This document shows positions 1 through 5,970 of a DNA stretch of 15,731 nucleotides, in pieces (position 1 is the stretch's first letter; the number at the start of each line of letters is the position of its first letter). The position numbers and the translations under genes are program-made. Origin of the DNA: an uncultured Muribaculaceae bacterium. GTDB lineage: Bacteria > Bacteroidota > Bacteroidia > Bacteroidales > Muribaculaceae. The stretch spans positions 1 to 15,731 of the forward strand of contig CAJLTZ010000060.1 in NCBI GenBank assembly GCA_905209725.1. The letters run 5' to 3'. The notes below the pieces were generated by a model. That model made no database searches. It saw nothing but the letters and a program-made list of their open reading frames with translations, and had not been told where the DNA came from.

Positions 1-74
1 AATTGAATTTCAATAATTTCAAAGTGTTCTTATGATTTTTTAGTGGACACTAATGAACGCAAACGACAAATCCA

Positions 75-884
75 ATGAAACTGATAACAAGCAATGACGA
101 GTTGCGGAAGTATATTCCGAACTCTATCCGCGAGGTCAAAGGCGAAACCCCGCTCTTTGACAAACTCGCTCCGTTCCTTGAAAGAGCCGAGCGATGGTTC
201 TGCCACCACTTCGTTCCGGCAGAACTGCTCGACGCCGTGGCTTCCGACGCAGCCCATATCGTTGCTGTCGAGGCATACCGCCTCGCCGTGCCGCAACTCG
301 ACCTCGTACTCACGCCTAACGGTTTCGCTACCGTGGGCACGCAAAACCTGTCTCCGGCATCGAAGATGCGCGTTGACCGGCTCGTCGGTGGTCTGCTGTC
401 GGAAAGGGATAAGGCACTGGCGCATCTGCTTCACAATCTCCCCGCCGTCGGGGGCTGGACGGACACACCGCAGGGGCGGTGGTTCGGCGCCACGCTGTTT
501 CCGACCCTTGATGTTGTAACACAACAGTCGGGGGAATCAGAACGACTATGGGACAAATATTGTGAACTGCGCCCACAGTTGATTGACCTCGAAGCAAGCC
601 TCTCGGAAGAATGGCTGTCGCCTGAACTGATGTCAGCGCTCCGCTCCGAGAATCTGCGCGGAGATCTGACAGAAAAGCGGAGTGAGATTGTCCGGCAGGT
701 AAAAGCGCAGGTCGTGGGCTACCTGCGGTCGGGCTCGTTCAACTCGCGTAGGCTCGCGGATATTGTGAACTATATCCGGCTGAACCCTGAATTTCTCGGC
801 GAATGGCATCAGTCGGAAACCGCGAAGCTGTTTGCACCGCCGGTCTTTCGCAATGAAAAAAAGGCGAGAGGATATTGGTTTTGA
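75..884 (+). CDS. DUF6712-like phage virion protein
   Basis: 269-residue soluble protein with no signal peptide or membrane segment. The opening (MKLITSNDELRKYIPN, then GETPLFDKLAPFL) is the pattern I associate with DUF6712 proteins, which lie in the structural modules of Bacteroidales prophages, usually between capsid and tail genes. The biochemical role is not established; a head-completion or connector role is inference from position only. The start at 75 is the first in-frame ATG that gives the family-like N-terminus; the 74 upstream bases are AT-rich and belong to the intergenic region or the end of an upstream unit. The coding sequence is GC-rich with a strong third-position C/G bias, like the other phage genes here and unlike the AT-rich gene that follows. 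Reading frame certain; family moderately sure; function unknown. Confidence 0.8.
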   Translation: MKLITSNDELRKYIPNSIREVKGETPLFDKLAPFLERAERWFCHHFVPAELLDAVASDAAHIVAVEAYRLAVPQLDLVLTPNGFATVGTQNLSPASKMRVDRLVGGLLSERDKALAHLLHNLPAVGGWTDTPQGRWFGATLFPTLDVVTQQSGESERLWDKYCELRPQLIDLEASLSEEWLSPELMSALRSENLRGDLTEKRSEIVRQVKAQVVGYLRSGSFNSRRLADIVNYIRLNPEFLGEWHQSETAKLFAPPVFRNEKKARGYWF

Positions 885-927
885 TTTGTCGTATCCATAA
901 TTTTATTGTACCTTTGCATAATACAAT
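885..927 (+). promoter_or_regulatory. Bacteroidetes-type promoter of the lipoprotein moron
   Basis: A TTTG (-33) at 885-888 lies 20 nt upstream of TACCTTTG (-7) at 909-916, a full match to the Bacteroidetes primary sigma promoter pattern TTTG-N(19-21)-TAnnTTTG. The -7 box lies within a small inverted repeat, ATTGTA (905-910) and TACAAT (922-927). Predicted transcription start is near 923, giving the lipoprotein gene a leader of about 48 nt and expression independent of the phage operon. Confidence 0.75.
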
Positions 928-970
928 GATTGAACGTATAACAATATAATTCATGGCAAAGCTATAATTT

Positions 971-1657
971 ATGATTAATACTATTAAACATCTTGTTAGT
1001 ATACTGTTAACTATCTGTACTCTTGTAGTTACGGCATCTTGTACAAAAGAAAATGATGATTTGTCTTTTCAGACAATAGTACTTGGCAAAGAATTCCCAG
1101 AAGATCTTGTTAAGTCTGGTAATTTTAAATTTGAGGAGTACAGAGGAGATGAACAATATGTTGGTACGATATCTTTCGATTTTCCCTCGTCTAAAAACAG
1201 TAAACTTAAAGTTTTTGCCAGCATTGATCCCGATACTAAAAAAGTTTATAAAATCTGCATTTCTTCTTTAAACTTGTCACAGACATCAGAATTTTATGAT
1301 ATGTTACGGAATAAATATGGAGACCCGGAATCTCCTTACTGCGATTATAAAGACAAATTTAGAACCATCTTATTAAATGCACATGATTATGGAAGATCCC
1401 AAGATAAATATGGCAATCTTCCACTCGCAGTATGGCATCCCAATGGTCCCAATTCTTTTATTCTAATCAGTGAACCATATTTTTCTCCAGAGGAGAGAGA
1501 TAATTTTGAATTCTGTGTTAACTACGTAAATCAAGAAGCATCTGATATTGCAAAAGAAAAAGTTCAGGAAATTAGAGAATCGGAAGATGAACAAAAAGAA
1601 AAGAATAAAAGGGAAAGATACAAAGAGACGCATCCTTTTATGAATCAAGATTTCTAA
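971..1657 (+). CDS. AT-rich lipoprotein, probable phage moron
   Basis: 228-residue protein. Residues 1-24 are a lipoprotein signal peptide: a short basic start (MINTIKH), a hydrophobic stretch, then TASC with Cys24 as the likely lipidated residue. The residues after the Cys (TKENDD) are acidic, similar to the lipoprotein export signal that directs Bacteroidetes lipoproteins to the cell surface, so an exposed outer-membrane location is plausible. The last ~40 residues are highly charged (Lys/Glu/Arg) and probably helical. I do not recognise the family. Base composition is markedly more AT-rich than the flanking phage genes, and the gene has its own promoter. Together these fit a moron: cargo expressed from the prophage for the benefit of the lysogen, for example superinfection exclusion or surface modification (inference). 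Confidence 0.8.
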   Translation: MINTIKHLVSILLTICTLVVTASCTKENDDLSFQTIVLGKEFPEDLVKSGNFKFEEYRGDEQYVGTISFDFPSSKNSKLKVFASIDPDTKKVYKICISSLNLSQTSEFYDMLRNKYGDPESPYCDYKDKFRTILLNAHDYGRSQDKYGNLPLAVWHPNGPNSFILISEPYFSPEERDNFEFCVNYVNQEASDIAKEKVQEIRESEDEQKEKNKRERYKETHPFMNQDF

Positions 1658-1690
1658 TTTTGTCAAAGAAACAAAACATTCTCATTATTC

Positions 1691-1726
1691 TGTCTTTTCC
1701 CCATAGAGTGCTTTACCGTACTTTTG
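1691..1726 (+). promoter_or_regulatory. Extended phage promoter (TGTCTTTTCC / TACTTTTG)
   Basis: TGTCTTTTCC at 1691-1700 is followed by the -7 box TACTTTTG at 1719-1726. The identical 10-mer occurs at 4746-4755 with the same 28-nt offset to its own -7 box, so the pair looks like a class of phage promoter with an extended -33 region. Predicted start of transcription is near 1733, only about 17 nt before the ATG at 1750. Confidence 0.7.
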
Positions 1727-1747
1727 CAGTACGATAAAGCACTTTTT
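1707..1747 (+). terminator. Long hairpin overlapping the promoter; possible terminator of the lipoprotein gene
   Basis: Arms 1707-1722 and 1728-1743 are complementary over 16 bp with one C-A mismatch, loop TTTGC, followed by a T run (TTTTTAT). It could end transcription of the lipoprotein gene. Because the -7 box straddles the left arm and loop, it could also be an operator for a dimeric repressor. Which of the two roles applies cannot be told from sequence. Confidence 0.5.
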
Positions 1748-1749
1748 AT

Positions 1750-2565
1750 ATGCAGACAATCTCGATTAACTTCATCGTGCCGCATGGCTGGCACGAGCTT
1801 TCCGACAAACAGCTACGTTATGTTTATCAGCTTCTCGCCGATGATTTCGCCACCGACGACAAATCGTGCCAACGAGAGCAGAGCCAAGCTTGCTTGGACT
1901 ATGCCGAGTGCAGCCGATTTTGCTGGGAAGAAATCAAGACCCTTTGCTTGTTCCAATGGAGCGGCACAAAGGTTATCGGTCGGCAAGACAGCGGGGCCTA
2001 TCTCCTCAAAAAAGCAAAGATTCTTTTTGAGGTTACGCCGCTAACCCTCGCCGAACTGCTTCCGCATCTCGACTGGCTCGGCTCGTTGCCGACCTCGCCG
2101 GTGCGCCTATCGAAGATAAACCGCCAGCACGCTCTCCCGGCTGACTTCTACGAAGTGCCGTTTGAGACCTTCATCATCTGCGACAATCTTTATCAAGGCT
2201 ATCTTCAGACGCAGAATGATGACCTGCTCGACCAACTCGGCGCGACGCTCTACGGCAAGGCCATGACCTTCAAGCCTTACGAGCGCATCAGTATTTTCTA
2301 CTGGTTCGCCGCGCTCAAAGATACCTTCTCGCGCAAATTCTCGGATTTCTTTCAGCCAATCAGTGCCGCCACCGGCGGCAACCTGCTCGGCTCGTCCGCT
2401 CCATCGGTCGAGGACGCGATGAACGCCCAGATCCGTGCGCTCACAAAAGGCGACGTCACCAAAGAGAAAGAAGTCCTCGCCCTTGATACCCACCGCGCCC
2501 TCACGGAGCTGAACGCCCAGGCGCGTGAATATAAGGAACTGAACTCCAAAACCGCCTCCAAATGA
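1750..2565 (+). CDS. Conserved Bacteroidales phage protein, contains an in-frame repeat element
   Basis: 271-residue soluble protein. The segments MQTISINFIVPHGWHELSDK, QDSGAYLLKK, RQHALPADFYEVPFETFIICDN and RISIFYWFAALKD match a conserved protein I recall from Bacteroidales prophage structural modules; its function is not known to me. The C-terminus is helical and charged. Residues ~38-57 are encoded by the 60-nt structured element at 1861-1920. They sit between FATDD and EEIKTLCLFQW, which read naturally as one continuous segment, so the element looks like an in-frame insertion of about 20 residues. The gene overlaps the next one by 4 nt (ATGA), implying translational coupling. Start chosen at 1750 because it follows the promoter at 1691-1726 with a short leader and gives the conserved N-terminus; an overlapping ATG at 1724 is in another frame. 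Confidence 0.82.
   Translation: MQTISINFIVPHGWHELSDKQLRYVYQLLADDFATDDKSCQREQSQACLDYAECSRFCWEEIKTLCLFQWSGTKVIGRQDSGAYLLKKAKILFEVTPLTLAELLPHLDWLGSLPTSPVRLSKINRQHALPADFYEVPFETFIICDNLYQGYLQTQNDDLLDQLGATLYGKAMTFKPYERISIFYWFAALKDTFSRKFSDFFQPISAATGGNLLGSSAPSVEDAMNAQIRALTKGDVTKEKEVLALDTHRALTELNAQAREYKELNSKTASK
1861..1920 (+). repeat. Covarying structured element, copy 1 (inside a CDS)
   Basis: Outer arms AAATCG (1861-1866) and CGATTT (1915-1920) are perfect inverted repeats. The inner hairpin is CCAAG-CTTG-CTTGG (1884-1897). Conserved words shared with the other copies are CGTGC, AACGAG, GCAGA and ATGCCGAGTGCAGCCGA. The copy is read in frame in the 1750-2565 gene. Compared with copy 2 (9379-9440), three of the five inner stem pairs are changed on both sides. 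Confidence 0.85.
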
Positions 2566-3074
2566 CAGCGCCGCTAAACGGAAGATGGGACGCGGCCAGT
2601 TTCTTCGAGGAACTGACTGCAACCAACCGCCTCGCTCAGTCAGAAGGTTTTACCTTCTGCCGCGTCAGCGGTCTTGACGGCTTCGAGGAAGCGGTCAACG
2701 AGGCGCAGACTCAAACCGCCTTCGTCTGCGTCAGCGATATAGCCGACGGCTATACCGAATTGAACAACACGCCGCGCACCCGTCGCGTCAAAACCGTGTT
2801 TTTCGCTATGCGCCACGCCGCCGAAGATATGGCGGCCCGTGCCGAGTGCATGGAAATTATGCGTGAACTGTTCCGGCAATTCATGTCGCGCTTGCTCCCT
2901 GAAAAGGTCAGGTTGGAGCAGAACTGCATCTACCTTGACCCCAGAATATCGTTCAACGAGATTGACCGCTATTTTTTCAACGGAGCCGCCGGCGCATATT
3001 TTCAGATAGCCGTCGATGTGTTTACGGATTTGCGCTATCGCGCAGAGGAATGGGAATTGGGAAATGGGGATTGA
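2562..3074 (+). CDS. Phage structural-module protein, C-terminus altered by a cassette
   Basis: 170-residue soluble protein, starting inside the stop of the previous gene (ATGA overlap), so the two are probably translated together and may act together. No family is recognised with confidence. Position between a conserved phage gene and an HK97 gp10-like gene suggests a neck or tail-completion role, which is inference only. The final residues (EEWELGNGD) are encoded by the repeated TGGGAATTGGGA sequence that flanks the four-helix-bundle cassette, so the native C-terminus was probably replaced when the cassette inserted. The TGA at 3072-3074 directly abuts the stop codon of the reverse-strand gene at 3075. 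Confidence 0.8.
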   Translation: MTAPLNGRWDAASFFEELTATNRLAQSEGFTFCRVSGLDGFEEAVNEAQTQTAFVCVSDIADGYTELNNTPRTRRVKTVFFAMRHAAEDMAARAECMEIMRELFRQFMSRLLPEKVRLEQNCIYLDPRISFNEIDRYFFNGAAGAYFQIAVDVFTDLRYRAEEWELGNGD

Positions 3075-3081
3075 TTATTGC
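3051..3081. repeat. Left flank of four-helix-bundle cassette
   Basis: Degenerate tandem TGGGAATTG / TGGGGATTG words, in inverted orientation to the CAATTCCCA words at 3477-3513. Both arrays lie immediately outside the reverse-strand gene, one at each end, as expected for the boundaries of a small mobile cassette. Confidence 0.6.
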
Positions 3082-3446
3082 GGACGGGAGGCCAGACTGT
3101 TTCGGAATCCACTCAATAATTTAGCAACCGCACTTATCTGCTCTTTCAACGGTTGAAAATCAGACTCCGTGATATATCCCAAGTCCACAGCCAATTGCAT
3201 CTGGGTATAAACTTCCATCAGAGACCCATAAGCAATCTCCATAAAATGGATTTGCTCTTTCACAGATATTCTTCCGCATCCTTCTGCGATATTGGACGGA
3301 ACAGAGATGACTGCGCGTCTTAGTTGATCACACAGAGCGAATCTTTCCTCAATGGGAAAAGATTTTAGGAGTTGATAGACTGAAACGACCAGTTTTCTCG
3401 CTTCAATCCAAACATTCAATTTTTCAAATCGATATTGATATTCCAT
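3075..3446 (-). CDS. Four-helix-bundle protein (S23/Avd-like)
   Basis: 123 residues from the start at 3446 (MEYQYRFEKLNVW...). The features are typical of the S23-type four helix bundle family (TIGR02436-like): an early L-x-VWIEARKL helix, then FPIEERFALCDQLRRA, then the hallmark SVPSNIAEGCGR, then a long helix with FMEIAYGSLMEVYTQ. Family members include ORFs in 23S rRNA intervening sequences and Avd, the accessory protein of diversity-generating retroelements, which binds nucleic acid as a pentamer. No reverse transcriptase or template/variable repeat pair is visible here, so a retroelement role is not supported. An upstream ATG at 3488 extends the frame by 14 residues but lies upstream of the predicted -7 box (3466-3473), so 3446 is preferred. 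The gene runs opposite to its neighbours, has its own promoter and is bracketed by inverted repeat arrays, so it looks like an inserted cassette. Confidence 0.88.
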   Translation of the reverse strand: MEYQYRFEKLNVWIEARKLVVSVYQLLKSFPIEERFALCDQLRRAVISVPSNIAEGCGRISVKEQIHFMEIAYGSLMEVYTQMQLAVDLGYITESDFQPLKEQISAVAKLLSGFRNSLASRPQ

Positions 3447-3465
3447 AAATTCATCTTTCAGACTG

Positions 3466-3473
3466 CAAAGGTA
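3466..3473 (-). promoter_or_regulatory. -7 box for the four-helix-bundle gene
   Basis: Reverse-strand TACCTTTG, a perfect TAnnTTTG match. A weak -33 (ATTG) lies about 19 nt upstream within the flanking repeat array, so the array may supply part of the promoter. Predicted leader is about 15 nt. Confidence 0.6.
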
Positions 3474-3926
3474 ATGAACAATTCCCAATCCTCAATTCCC
3501 AATCCCCAACATAATGCCGTAGAGCAACGGAGGCGTTATGTTACAGCGTTCAACGCCACCATGGTAAAGATATGGCGCGAGCAAATCGCCCTTCTCGGTG
3601 TCATCGATACTGGGGCGCTTTACCGCTCAACGGTCGGCATATCTATGACAGCCGACGGCAAGTTCATCGACATTACTCTTGAACAGGCATTTAACACCTA
3701 CGGTCTTTTCGTTGACTATGGCACGGGGCGAAATACTCCGCGAGGCAACCCCGGCGACATCGGCAAAGCCAATGGCCGCAAGCGCAAGCGCTGGTTCTCT
3801 CGCAAGTATTTCGCTTCCGTAATGAACATTCAGGAATTTTACGCCGACTCTCTCGGCCAGGAGTTCTGCCGCGCCATATCCAACGCCCTCAATCCCGACA
3901 TCATGCGCCGCGCCGTCACTCTCTGA
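3474..3926 (+). CDS. HK97 gp10-like tail-completion protein
   Basis: 150 residues from the ATG at 3474; an in-frame ATG at 3435 exists but lies inside the opposing gene and its promoter. Residues ~45-90 carry the arrangement typical of HK97 gp10-like neck or tail-completion proteins: IDTGALYRSTVGI, a short beta segment, then FVDYGTGRNTPRG. Such proteins join the tail tube to the head connector. The N-terminal NNSQSSIPNPQ residues come from the repeat array of the adjacent cassette, so the native start was probably lost and replaced; a further in-frame ATG at 3561 could also serve. The C-terminal stretch SLGQEFCRAISNALN is repeated in degenerate form just after the stop codon, in the same frame (3927-4019). 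Family assignment is moderate; the frame is secure. Confidence 0.75.
   Translation: MNNSQSSIPNPQHNAVEQRRRYVTAFNATMVKIWREQIALLGVIDTGALYRSTVGISMTADGKFIDITLEQAFNTYGLFVDYGTGRNTPRGNPGDIGKANGRKRKRWFSRKYFASVMNIQEFYADSLGQEFCRAISNALNPDIMRRAVTL
3477..3513. repeat. Right flank of four-helix-bundle cassette
   Basis: Two CAATTCCCAATCC-type words in tandem, inverted relative to the array at 3051-3081. They are translated as the opening residues NNSQSSIPNPQ of the downstream phage gene. Confidence 0.65.
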
Positions 3927-4019
3927 GTGGCGCAAAAGTTCTTTGTCGGCAACCTCGGCCGCGACTTCATCGGCATAGTCGCCAACGCCCTCAACGACCG
4001 CTCATTTTTTCTTCGCTAA
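3927..4019 (+). pseudogene. In-frame remnant duplicating the preceding gene's C-terminus
   Basis: Immediately after the TGA at 3924-3926 the same frame stays open for 30 codons to a TAA at 4017-4019. It reads NLGRDFIGIVANALNDR, clearly related to SLGQEFCRAISNALNPD about 100 nt upstream. The simplest reading is a tandem duplication of the 3' end of the gene, or of a paralogue's end, now left outside the frame's stop. A GTG-initiated 30-residue peptide or stop-codon readthrough is possible but unsupported. Confidence 0.5.
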
Positions 4020-4086
4020 AGATACGAAAGCGCACAGCGATAACCGCACCTCGCTTCTGAAAAACACTTGGTTTTATGCACCGCCA

Positions 4087-4099
4087 GTTACTTTGTAAC
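4087..4099. repeat. Small palindrome in convergent intergenic space
   Basis: GTTAC-TTT-GTAAC, perfect 5-bp arms, between the convergent ends of the tail-completion gene and the reverse-strand moron pair. It has no T run; the function is unknown. Confidence 0.35.
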
Positions 4100-4126
4100 C
4101 AATCGTAACTATCTATAACGACAATA

Positions 4127-4420
4127 CTATTCGTGCTCGTATGCGTAAAAAGTATCAAAAACACAGCACTCGTTTCTATTTGCTAAATTATATAAGTTCA
4201 GATAGTGCTTTGTTTCTTTTGCATCGTGCCATTTTGTGCTTTCGTCATATTGCCTTAAAAATTCGAGAACGGATATTGACAATTTCATTTGATTAAGTTC
4301 TTCAATGATTCTCTCATAAGCATCTGTTTGGGAACGAGCCTTAATAAAAACATATACAAATCCTCCTTTTAGAGTGTTATTTATATACTTGTATTCTATA
4401 CTTGCCCAATAGACTTTCAT
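4127..4420 (-). CDS. Small AT-rich protein of unknown function (moron pair, second gene)
   Basis: 97-residue soluble protein, no signal peptide or membrane segment, no family recognised. A mixed strand/helix pattern is likely: an aromatic N-terminal strand region (VYWASIEYKY), a helix from about residue 31 to 60, and an acidic, aromatic C-terminus. Its ATG overlaps the TGA of the upstream membrane protein gene (4417-4674), giving translational coupling. AT-rich composition and orientation opposite to the phage structural operon mark the pair as cargo. An exclusion or host-modifying role is conceivable, but nothing in the sequence shows it. Confidence 0.7.
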   Translation of the reverse strand: MKVYWASIEYKYINNTLKGGFVYVFIKARSQTDAYERIIEELNQMKLSISVLEFLRQYDESTKWHDAKETKHYLNLYNLANRNECCVFDTFYAYEHE

Positions 4421-4674
4421 TCTTTACTCCCTTTCCGCCAAAGAGCTGCGAATAACCAGATAATAAATATAATATCAAACATTGCCAGTACATTGTAGCA
4501 CCAAAAATGTTCTTTGAAATTATAGATACAATCAAAGAACAAATCCTGTCCCATCTCTGCGCAATACGTTTCTGCCAATTCTGCCACAAACAGATAATCC
4601 GTTAATGCCCAGATGTGTGCAATAATCAAGGCTGAGATTATGATTACACCTACTATTTTCTGCCACTTCTTCAT
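4417..4674 (-). CDS. Small inner-membrane protein (moron pair, first gene)
   Basis: 85 residues with two predicted membrane helices, about residues 7-29 (IVGVIIISALIIAHIWAL) and 58-78 (VLAMFDIIFIIWLFAALW). The loop between them is acidic and contains three Cys. N-terminus MKKWQK and C-terminus RKGSKE are basic, so both ends are probably cytoplasmic and the acidic loop periplasmic. No family recognised. It is expressed from the reverse-strand -7 box at 4697-4704 and coupled to the next gene by an ATGA overlap. Small two-helix proteins in prophage cargo sometimes act in superinfection exclusion, but this is only a possibility here. Confidence 0.7.
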   Translation of the reverse strand: MKKWQKIVGVIIISALIIAHIWALTDYLFVAELAETYCAEMGQDLFFDCIYNFKEHFWCYNVLAMFDIIFIIWLFAALWRKGSKE

Positions 4675-4696
4675 ACCATTATTTTGCTGTCATACG

Positions 4697-4704
4697 CAAA
4701 GTTA
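4697..4704 (-). promoter_or_regulatory. -7 box of the reverse-strand moron pair
   Basis: Reverse-strand TAACTTTG, a perfect TAnnTTTG match, about 22 nt upstream of the ATG at 4674. No clear -33 is seen. It is adjacent to the palindrome at 4707-4743, which could therefore control it. Confidence 0.55.
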
Positions 4705-4706
4705 CT

Positions 4707-4743
4707 AATTTTCGCTGACATACAGCGTACTCCGTTGAAAATT
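4707..4743. promoter_or_regulatory. Nested palindrome between divergent promoters, possible operator
   Basis: Outer arms AATTTTC (4707-4713) and GAAAATT (4737-4743) are perfect. Inside them lies CGCTG-ACATA-CAGCG (4713-4727), also perfect. The site lies between the reverse-strand -7 box (4697-4704) and the forward extended promoter (4746-4781), where a bound dimer could affect both. Confidence 0.5.
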
Positions 4744-4745
4744 CG

Positions 4746-4781
4746 TGTCTTTTCCAATGCTACCGCCCGGCCATAACTTTG
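4746..4781 (+). promoter_or_regulatory. Extended phage promoter (TGTCTTTTCC / TAACTTTG)
   Basis: TGTCTTTTCC at 4746-4755 and TAACTTTG at 4774-4781, spaced exactly as at 1691/1719. Predicted start near 4788 leaves a leader of about 14 nt before the ATG at 4802. It restarts phage transcription downstream of the reverse-strand moron pair. Confidence 0.75.
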
Positions 4782-4801
4782 CTGTATAAATCAGCATCGT
4801 T

Positions 4802-5830
4802 ATGGCTATCGACACTAAATCACTCACTCAACTTATAACCGAGTTCCGGGCGTTACAGTCCAAAGACGCGGTTTCGCCCGAAAGCCTCGGCTACATCTTG
4901 CAGCGCATCGTTGACCTCCTTTCTACCGCAGGTACTTCCGAGACTCAACAGATTCTCGGAACTTGGTACAACACGCTCTCGAAAGTCGACCACACAGCCG
5001 TCTGCAAATTGCAGCAAGGCCCGGCTGACCGTAACTTCGTCAGGCTCTCGAACACGTTCATCGACCTTCTTACAGGTCAGCAGATGACAAACGAGAACGC
5101 CACAATAATAAATATGGCAACCACCGAGCGGGCCGGGGCGATGAAAGCGCAGCAGGTAGTTGACCTCAACAACGCAAGACGCGCCGTTGCCGACATCGAG
5201 AAACTTCTCGACATCATCCAAGCCAAACTCGGCATGACCGAAGGCTCCAAAGGTCTGTATAACACAGCCCAGATTTCTTGCGTCGTTCAAGACGGACAGT
5301 TGCTCGTCCTCGGCGCACAGCAGCTCATCAAGGAGGGGTATGTGCCTTATATCTTCCGTCTCGTCCGCAAACGCAATCCTTTCAAGGACAAGGACGCTAC
5401 CGCTGAACAGCGCGCCGCCAAGAAGTATTGCTCCGTAAAGAAAGGCTGGGGGGTGTTCGGCTCTATGTATGCCGTGAAACTCAACGGCACCCAGGTTATG
5501 TTCTCGACCGGGCCACACAATCTTCTCTGTACGGAAAAACAGCCGGGATATTCCGGTTCGCCACAGTATTTCGTGTCCCACAGTGTCGACAAGGAGGGAA
5601 ACAGGACTTTCGGCTGGGGGCGTTCCTCGGTGCATCTGCTTGACCGCAACCTCGCAAAGAAGACATCGAGGAAAAAGGAACGCATGATACGGCTGCGCTT
5701 CGGCATCGGTTTCGCAAAGCCGATTTATCCCGGACGCGCCGCCATAACACCGGCCAATCTCGCAAGCTCGCTCGCCGAGTTCTATCTGATCTACAATCCC
5801 GCAACCGAGAAATGGACTTTCGGGAAATAA
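4802..5830 (+). CDS. Phage virion protein, probably tail-associated
   Basis: 342 residues, no signal peptide. The N-terminal segment, residues 1-40 (MAIDTKSLTQLITEFRALQ, then SPESLGYILQRIVDLL), matches an N-terminal module I recall from several Bacteroidales phage tail or fibre proteins, where it is helical and probably drives oligomerisation or attachment. A helical region with Asn/Ala-rich heptads spans about residues 95-160. The rest is Gly/aromatic-rich and probably beta structured (GWGVFGSMYAVKLNGTQVMF, later GFAKPIYPGRAAITP). It could be a tail tube, fibre or decoration protein; the exact role is not decidable from sequence. It stands alone between its own promoter and the structured repeat array downstream. 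Confidence 0.75.
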   Translation: MAIDTKSLTQLITEFRALQSKDAVSPESLGYILQRIVDLLSTAGTSETQQILGTWYNTLSKVDHTAVCKLQQGPADRNFVRLSNTFIDLLTGQQMTNENATIINMATTERAGAMKAQQVVDLNNARRAVADIEKLLDIIQAKLGMTEGSKGLYNTAQISCVVQDGQLLVLGAQQLIKEGYVPYIFRLVRKRNPFKDKDATAEQRAAKKYCSVKKGWGVFGSMYAVKLNGTQVMFSTGPHNLLCTEKQPGYSGSPQYFVSHSVDKEGNRTFGWGRSSVHLLDRNLAKKTSRKKERMIRLRFGIGFAKPIYPGRAAITPANLASSLAEFYLIYNPATEKWTFGK

Positions 5831-5833
5831 AAA

Positions 5834-5960
5834 GAAAGCCCGAAGCTGACGCTCCGGGGGATGCTATCTTTTATACTTCTCAACTGAAAGCCCACAGGGG
5901 GGTGCTATCATCGATACGTCGCACAGGAAAGCCGCAGTAAAAAACTACGAGGGTGCTATC
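5834..5960 (+). repeat. Three tandem stem-loop repeats (GAAAGC ... GCTATC)
   Basis: Three units begin with GAAAGCC (5834, 5886, 5927) and end with GCTATC (ending 5868, 5909, 5960). In each unit the ends pair (GAAAGC with GCTATC, one A-A mismatch) and continue into CC/GG pairs, while the apex differs in sequence and length. In unit 1 the apex is itself a hairpin, CCCGaAGC-TGAC-GCTcCGGG. The array starts three bases after the stop of the 4802-5830 gene, so it is probably transcribed as its 3' UTR. A processing, stabilising or terminating function is inference. Confidence 0.65.
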
Positions 5961-5970
5961 CGGCATCTGT

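Noticed and set aside
2845..2862. Fourth copy of the structured element (GCCGAGTGCA at about 2841-2850)
   Set aside because: Only about ten bases match, within a normal coding context, with no outer arms or inner hairpin.
3075..3446. Diversity-generating retroelement based on the Avd-like gene
   Set aside because: No reverse transcriptase, and no template/variable repeat pair with adenine-specific differences, is visible in the window.
3924..3926. UGA recoding or a changed genetic code
   Set aside because: Other genes here use TGA as an ordinary stop, often in ATGA overlaps, and no in-frame TGA interrupts any conserved gene.
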